Shown: positions 59,778 through 64,000 of the stretch, in pieces | Layout: every line of letters starts with the position of its first letter | How positions within the stretch are numbered: position 1 is the first letter of the stretch | NCBI RefSeq assembly: GCF_000309385.1 | Contig: NZ_JH976537.1 | Location: 3,401,256 to 3,465,255, forward strand | Reading direction: 5' to 3' | Length of the DNA: 64,000 bases | DNA from: Nodosilinea nodulosa PCC 7104 | GTDB taxonomy: Bacteria; Cyanobacteriota; Cyanobacteriia; Phormidesmidales; Phormidesmidaceae | Notes under the pieces: generated by a model | Told to the model about the DNA's origin: nothing | The model's database searches: none | The model's input: the letters and a program-made list of their open reading frames with translations, nothing else | Position numbers and translations under genes: made by a program

Positions 59778-61574
59778 ATGGCGCTACTCCAAAAATTACC
59801 CCAGGTACCCGATACCCTACGCGGGCGGACTGTAGGGCGCAGTTTTCAGGCCGTGTTTTTGCTGGCGCTGATCTCGGTGCTGCTGCTGGGAGCCTTTGGG
59901 CTGCGACTGTTTCAGCTTCAGGTGGTGAATGGCGATCGCAACCGCCAGCTGGCCGACACCAACCGCATCCGCCTGGTGCCCAAGCGCCCGGCCCGAGGCA
60001 CCATTTTCGATCGCAACGGCAAGATTTTAGCGGGCAGCCGCCTCTCCCACACCGTATCGATCTGGCCCATTGCCCTGCCCCGCGATCAGTGGCCGATGGT
60101 CATTAATCGCCTGTCTAAGGTGCTCAATGTGCCCCCCGCCGAGATTCAAAAGCGCCTGGAGCAGGTGGGCTATGAGTCGCTGGAGTCCATTACGATCGCG
60201 CGCGGGATTAGCCCCGCCCAGGCCACGGCCCTGGCCGAGTACAGCAATGAGCTGCCGGGGGTGCGGCTAGAGGCCGAGGCGGTGCGCAACTATCCCAGCG
60301 GCGATCTGGCCGCCCACGTGATTGGCTACACGGGCGAGCTGACCGACGAGCAGCTGGAGGCGCGCCGCGACAAAGGGTACCGTCTGGGCGATGTGGTTGG
60401 TCAGATGGGGGCCGAGTCGGCTTTCGAGAGCACCCTCCACGGCACCTGGGGCGGACAGCAGGTTGAGGTAGACAGCGCCGGGCGCATCATCAGCATCCTG
60501 GGCGATAAGCCCGCGATCGCCGGTCAGGATGTGCAGCTGACCCTAGATATAGATCTACAGCGAGCGGCCGAGGCGGCTCTTGGCACCCGAGAGGGCGCGA
60601 TTATCGCGATGGACCCGCGCAATGGCGCGATTTTGGCCATGGCCAGCTGGCCCAGCTACGACCCCAACATTTTTACCACCCGCATTACCGAGGCCCAGTG
60701 GCAGCAGCTTCAGGGGGCCGACCACCCCTTCCTAAACCGGGCGCTCCAGGCGTTTCCCCCCGCCAGCACCTTCAAGATTGTCACCACGACGGCGGCCCTG
60801 GAGTCGGGCAAGTTTAATCCGGGTTCCGTGCTGTCTACCTATCCCTACATTCAGGTGGGAGGAATCAAGTTTGGCGACTGGAACCACGCCGGATTTGGCC
60901 CCCTGAACTTTCCCGGCGCCATGGCCTGGAGCAGCGACACCTTCTTTTACCAGGTGGCGATGCGGGTGGGCGGCCCCACCCTGATCGAAATGACTAGGCG
61001 CTTTGGCTTTGGCCGCAAGACGGGCTTTGAGCTGGGGGCTGAGGAAAGCGCTGGCCTGGTACCCGACGATGCCTGGAAGCGGGAAAACCTCGATACCCCC
61101 TGGGTGATTGGCGATTCCATCAACATGTCCATCGGCCAGGGGTTTATGCAGGCCACGCCGCTCCAGGTGGCGGGCATGTTTGCGATCGCCGCCAACAATG
61201 GCTACAGGGTCACCCCCCACCTGCTCAAGGACAACGAAGAACACCGCAACTGGAAAGAGTCGCTGGGGCTAAAGGACTCGACCGTCGATATCCTGCACCA
61301 GGGGCTGCGGCGGGTGATCACGAGCGGTACCGCCCACGGGCTTAACGTGCCTACTCTGCCTCCCTTTGCGGGCAAAACCGGCACCGCCGAAGCGCCGCCT
61401 GGGCTTTCTCACGCCTGGTTTGGGGCCTATGCCCCCTTCGACAATCCAGAGATAGTGGTGGTTGCCTTTGCCGAGCACTCGGGCGGCGGCGGTGGCTCGG
61501 TGGCCGGCCCCATGGCGCTACAGGTGCTTCAGGCCTACTTTGACCACAAGGCAAAGCAGCCCGCTACCCCCTAG
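59778..61574 (+). CDS. mrdA: class B penicillin-binding protein 2 (transpeptidase)
   Basis: A 598-residue protein with an N-terminal membrane anchor, a PBP dimerisation domain (RLVPKRPARGTIFDRNGKILA.. and NYPSGDLAAHVIGYTGE) and the transpeptidase domain: S330 in the SxxK motif STFK, SxN-like SSD at 385-387 and KTG at 533-535. It cross-links peptidoglycan during cell elongation. Motifs are complete. It is not near rodA or mreB here, so the elongation-type assignment rests on the length and sequence. Confidence 0.92.
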   Translation: MALLQKLPQVPDTLRGRTVGRSFQAVFLLALISVLLLGAFGLRLFQLQVVNGDRNRQLADTNRIRLVPKRPARGTIFDRNGKILAGSRLSHTVSIWPIALPRDQWPMVINRLSKVLNVPPAEIQKRLEQVGYESLESITIARGISPAQATALAEYSNELPGVRLEAEAVRNYPSGDLAAHVIGYTGELTDEQLEARRDKGYRLGDVVGQMGAESAFESTLHGTWGGQQVEVDSAGRIISILGDKPAIAGQDVQLTLDIDLQRAAEAALGTREGAIIAMDPRNGAILAMASWPSYDPNIFTTRITEAQWQQLQGADHPFLNRALQAFPPASTFKIVTTTAALESGKFNPGSVLSTYPYIQVGGIKFGDWNHAGFGPLNFPGAMAWSSDTFFYQVAMRVGGPTLIEMTRRFGFGRKTGFELGAEESAGLVPDDAWKRENLDTPWVIGDSINMSIGQGFMQATPLQVAGMFAIAANNGYRVTPHLLKDNEEHRNWKESLGLKDSTVDILHQGLRRVITSGTAHGLNVPTLPPFAGKTGTAEAPPGLSHAWFGAYAPFDNPEIVVVAFAEHSGGGGGSVAGPMALQVLQAYFDHKAKQPATP

Positions 61575-61585
61575 GTGCGGGCACA

Positions 61586-61939
61586 TTAGCCGCGACTGGA
61601 TAGGCTAAAGTTGCGGAAATGCTGGGCCTGGGCCTCAATGCGGCAGGCGAGGCGATCGCAGACCATACCGCACAGGTCAAATATTAGCTCGTCGGTCACG
61701 CTGTAATAGGCTGAGGTGCCCTCGGTGCGGCGACTCAAAATGCCCGCCTGAAGCATCACCTTCAAATGCTTAGACACATTGGCCTGGCTGGTTTGGGTCG
61801 CTTCGACCAGCTCTTGCACGCATTTTTCACCCTCCCGCAGCAGGTTGAGAATTCGCAGCCGCATGGGCTCACTCAAAACGCTAAAATACTCGGCCACTTG
61901 CTGCACGACTTCAACTGAAACCGGTTCTACAGGATCCAT
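61586..61939 (-). CDS. ArsR-family metalloregulator-like repressor
   Basis: A 117-residue winged-helix protein: VQQVAEYFSVLSEPMRLRILNLLREGEKCVQELVEATQTSQANVSKHLKVMLQAGILSRRTEGTSAYYSV. The ELCVC motif is altered (EKCVQEL), but a Cys pair follows near the C-terminus (LCGMVCDRLAC). It may sense a metal or redox state. The frame extends 35 codons upstream with non-family sequence, so I start at the ATG at 61939. It converges with mrdA. Confidence 0.85.
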   Translation of the reverse strand: MDPVEPVSVEVVQQVAEYFSVLSEPMRLRILNLLREGEKCVQELVEATQTSQANVSKHLKVMLQAGILSRRTEGTSAYYSVTDELIFDLCGMVCDRLACRIEAQAQHFRNFSLSSRG

Positions 61940-62183
61940 CTGGGTTAGTAGGTAGGCTCGTGTGCGCGAACGATTCTCAGTAATCTTAACAACATTTTTA
62001 TTTTTACAGCTATCAATAGCAATACAGTCATCAAATCTTGTCAATTGCTTGGGGCTGATCCCCAGGGGGTTTAAGGCGGGGCTAGTTCAGACAAATAGGA
62101 GAAACGGTTGGCGCTAAACTTTGGGGCAGGGGCCACACCGTGAGATTCTTAAAGATATCGACCACCCATCCTTGAGGACTGCC

Positions 62184-63377
62184 GTGAAAGCCATCACCCT
62201 GCTTGGTTCAACCGGGTCTATTGGCACCCAAACCCTGGATATTTTGGAGCACCATCCCGACCAGTTTCGCCTGGTGGGCATCGCCGCCGGCAACAATGTC
62301 GAGCTGCTGGCCCAGCAGGTGCGCCAGTTTAAGCCCGAGGTAGTGGCGATCTGCAACCCCGAGAAGCTGGATGAACTGCGCGACGCCCTGGCCGGGCTAG
62401 ACCCCATGCCCCAACTCCTGGCCGGGGACGACGGGGTGGTCGAAGTCGCTCGCTACGGCGATGCCGAGGCGGTGGTGACGGGCATTGTGGGCTGTGCCGG
62501 GCTGCTGCCCACCCTGGCGGCGATCGAGGCGGGCAAAGACATTGCCCTGGCTAATAAAGAAACCCTGATCGCAGGCGGCCCCGCCGTGCTGCCCCTGGTC
62601 GAAAAGCACGGTGTGAAGCTGCTGCCCGCCGACTCCGAGCACTCCGCCATATTTCAGTGCTTGCAGGGGGTGCCCGAGGGCGGGCTGCGGCGCATTTTGC
62701 TGACTGCTTCCGGTGGGGCCTTCCGCGACTGGCCGACCGAAAAGCTGGCCCAGGTGACGGTAGCCGACGCCCTCAAGCACCCCAACTGGTCGATGGGACG
62801 CAAAATTACCGTCGACTCGGCCACCCTGATGAATAAGGGCCTGGAGGTGATCGAAGCCCACTACCTGTTTGGTATGGACTACGACCATATCGACATCGTC
62901 ATCCATCCCCAGAGCATTATTCACTCTTTAATTGAGCTGCAAGATACCTCGGTGCTGGCCCAGCTGGGCTGGCCCGACATGCGCCTGCCGCTGCTCTACG
63001 CTCTCTCCTGGCCCGATCGCATCTACACCGACTGGGAGCCGCTGGATTTGGTCAAGGCAGGCGATCTCACCTTCCGCGAGCCCGACCACGCCAAGTATCC
63101 CTGCATGGATTTGGCCTACGCCGCCGGGCGGGCGGGCGGCACCATGACGGCGGTGCTCAACGCCGCCAACGAGCAGGCGGTGGCGCTGTTTTTAGACGAA
63201 AAGATTCACTTTTTAGAAATTCCCAAAGTAATTGAGGGGGTGTGCGATCGCCACCGTTCCCACAACATGGGCCAGCCCGTCCTGGCCGACATTCTCGCCG
63301 CCGATCAGTGGGCCAGAGCCGAGGCCACCAGCGTCAGCGAGTCCTTGGGCAAAACGACCGTTGTTTCCCTGGGCTAG
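62184..63377 (+). CDS. dxr: 1-deoxy-D-xylulose 5-phosphate reductoisomerase
   Basis: A 397-residue enzyme of the MEP isoprenoid pathway. [16 protein letters not shown] is the NADPH motif, [15 protein letters not shown] and [15 protein letters not shown] carry the catalytic Glu and metal ligands, and [15 protein letters not shown] the second Glu. The GTG start at 62184 has GAGG seven bases upstream. It is essential and complete. The following small gene starts 9 bases after its stop. Confidence 0.95.
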   Translation: MKAITLLGSTGSIGTQTLDILEHHPDQFRLVGIAAGNNVELLAQQVRQFKPEVVAICNPEKLDELRDALAGLDPMPQLLAGDDGVVEVARYGDAEAVVTGIVGCAGLLPTLAAIEAGKDIALANKETLIAGGPAVLPLVEKHGVKLLPADSEHSAIFQCLQGVPEGGLRRILLTASGGAFRDWPTEKLAQVTVADALKHPNWSMGRKITVDSATLMNKGLEVIEAHYLFGMDYDHIDIVIHPQSIIHSLIELQDTSVLAQLGWPDMRLPLLYALSWPDRIYTDWEPLDLVKAGDLTFREPDHAKYPCMDLAYAAGRAGGTMTAVLNAANEQAVALFLDEKIHFLEIPKVIEGVCDRHRSHNMGQPVLADILAADQWARAEATSVSESLGKTTVVSLG

Positions 63378-63386
63378 GAGGTCGCC

Positions 63387-63590
63387 GTGGAACTGCTGAT
63401 TGTCCTGGGGGCCATTGTTATTGCCATCGTGGTGTTTGGCTGGGTGTTTAAGCTGATCAAAAACACCATCCAAACGGTGCTGCTGGTGGCCTTTTTGCTG
63501 CTGGCCCTCTACTTTTTGTTTGGCATCGGCCCCGGCGCGATCTGGGATCAGCTGCAAATCTGGCTGAGCGGTTTGTTTGGGGGGCGGTGA
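63387..63590 (+). CDS. small membrane protein
   Basis: A 67-residue protein almost wholly hydrophobic: LLIVLGAIVIAIVVFGWVFKLI and TVLLVAFLLLALYFLFGI are two membrane helices. GTG start with GGAGG seven bases upstream, so it is well translated, coupled to dxr. No family recognised. Confidence 0.72.
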   Translation: MELLIVLGAIVIAIVVFGWVFKLIKNTIQTVLLVAFLLLALYFLFGIGPGAIWDQLQIWLSGLFGGR

Positions 63591-63721
63591 GGCCAATTTT
63601 GGATTTTGGCTTGGCGATTTTGGCTTGGGGCCAGCACTGTTGGGCAGAGATCAAGCCACCGTTTTAGCCCCCCAACTCCCTAGCCCCCCTGCCCCCTTTC
63701 GCTCGGTGATAGTCAATAAAC
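63591..63721. other. short intergenic region with repeats
   Basis: Contains tandem ATTTTGGCTTGG units (about 63597-63630) and a C-rich CCCCCC tract near 63670. No terminator or gene seen. Confidence 0.5.
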
Positions 63722-64000
63722 TTATGCCGTAGTCCACTCAGGACAGGGCGCTAGGCCAAGGCTGATCACCTGCCAGGGGGTGACGGTTTCTGGGGGCTGG
63801 GTCGCCTGAGGCTGTTCGAGCAGGTTGACCAGACCGCTGATTTGCACAGGCAGGGTTCCACCCGGGGTAAACGGGCTGCTGGCTCCGGTGCTTTCGTAGG
63901 CGCGCAGGATATAGCGATGCTCCTCGCCCTCTGCCCGTTTGAGAGCCGCCAGCACCAGGCTGGTGTCGCCCAGGTCTAGAAAGCTCGCTGCCGTTGCTCC
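63722..64000 (-). CDS. probable GH38 alpha-mannosidase, C-terminal end (partial)
   Basis: The frame runs off the right edge; the start is outside the window. The visible 92 residues, beginning ATAASFLDLGDTSLVLAALKRAEGEEHRYILRAYESTG and containing VNLLEQPQA..VTPWQVISLGLAP, resemble the C-terminal beta-sandwich of cyanobacterial GH38 alpha-mannosidases (LVLSALKRAE..RLYE..PWQI.SL). It probably cleaves alpha-mannose from glycans or oligosaccharides. Assignment is tentative because the catalytic part is not visible. Confidence 0.55.
   Translation of the reverse strand, partial: GATAASFLDLGDTSLVLAALKRAEGEEHRYILRAYESTGASSPFTPGGTLPVQISGLVNLLEQPQATQPPETVTPWQVISLGLAPCPEWTTA

Overview
The window is chromosomal DNA from a cyanobacterium. 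The octamer GCGATCGC (HIP1) recurs throughout, base composition is GC-rich, and many genes belong to families typical of cyanobacteria: a Uma2/DUF820 nuclease, a pentapeptide-repeat protein, DUF2839, DUF4336, DUF4340, the alternative respiratory terminal oxidase, and numerous toxin-antitoxin pairs. A filamentous Leptolyngbya/Nodosilinea/Phormidium-like host would fit, but no marker here fixes the genus. No rRNA, tRNA, CRISPR array or intact transposase gene was found.

Layout. 1-6.4 kb: a repeat-bearing gap, a small conserved protein, Uma2, an attC-like element, a lipoprotein, GH15 glycosidase, aldo/keto reductase and pentapeptide protein. 6.4-10.2 kb: a three-subunit heme-copper oxidase operon whose subunit II has lost the CuA ligands (ARTO type), followed by a DUF486 membrane protein. 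10.8-14.3 kb: DoxX, a two-domain VOC protein, an SMP-30-like lactonase and a CDF transporter, all on the plus strand. 14.3-18.4 kb: a HepT/MntA pair, DUF4336, an Nramp transporter and a DUF433/DUF5615 pair. 18.5-22 kb: a protein with a Coq4-like HDxxH-x11-E motif, a CPA-type antiporter and a PAP2 phosphatase. 23-31 kb: DUF4396, an internally shortened ZIP-like protein, SDR, AKR, an old-yellow-enzyme homologue, a type II NADH dehydrogenase and two DUF2231 membrane proteins, which looks like a redox cluster. 31-42.6 kb: prmC, an M15-type peptidase with repeats, a HAD phosphatase, pntA-pntB, a VapBC pair, DUF4340, purU and a GT2. 42.6-47 kb: an accessory island with orphan or broken toxin-antitoxin genes and an AT-rich AAA ATPase + DUF4435 pair resembling the PARIS (AriA/AriB) anti-phage system, with an XRE regulator and another VapBC pair. 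47-64 kb: lepA, a GAF-containing histidine kinase, an AT-rich PadR locus with an unrecognised protein, tyrA, a DinG-like helicase, DUF2839, a large coiled/proline-rich membrane protein, a TAXI solute-binding protein, a class B penicillin-binding protein, an ArsR regulator, dxr, a small membrane protein, and the 3' end of a probable GH38 alpha-mannosidase.

How they work together. Transhydrogenase (PntAB), NDH-2 and the ARTO oxidase are all routes for balancing NAD(P)H and the quinone pool. The remaining core genes are housekeeping (translation, isoprenoid and aromatic amino-acid synthesis, folate/purine metabolism, cell wall). The best candidate for an unusual system is the AAA/DUF4435 island at 43.5-46.0 kb. 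The PadR locus at 51.3-52.9 kb and the Coq4-like gene at 18.6-19.6 kb are the most interesting genes without a clear function.
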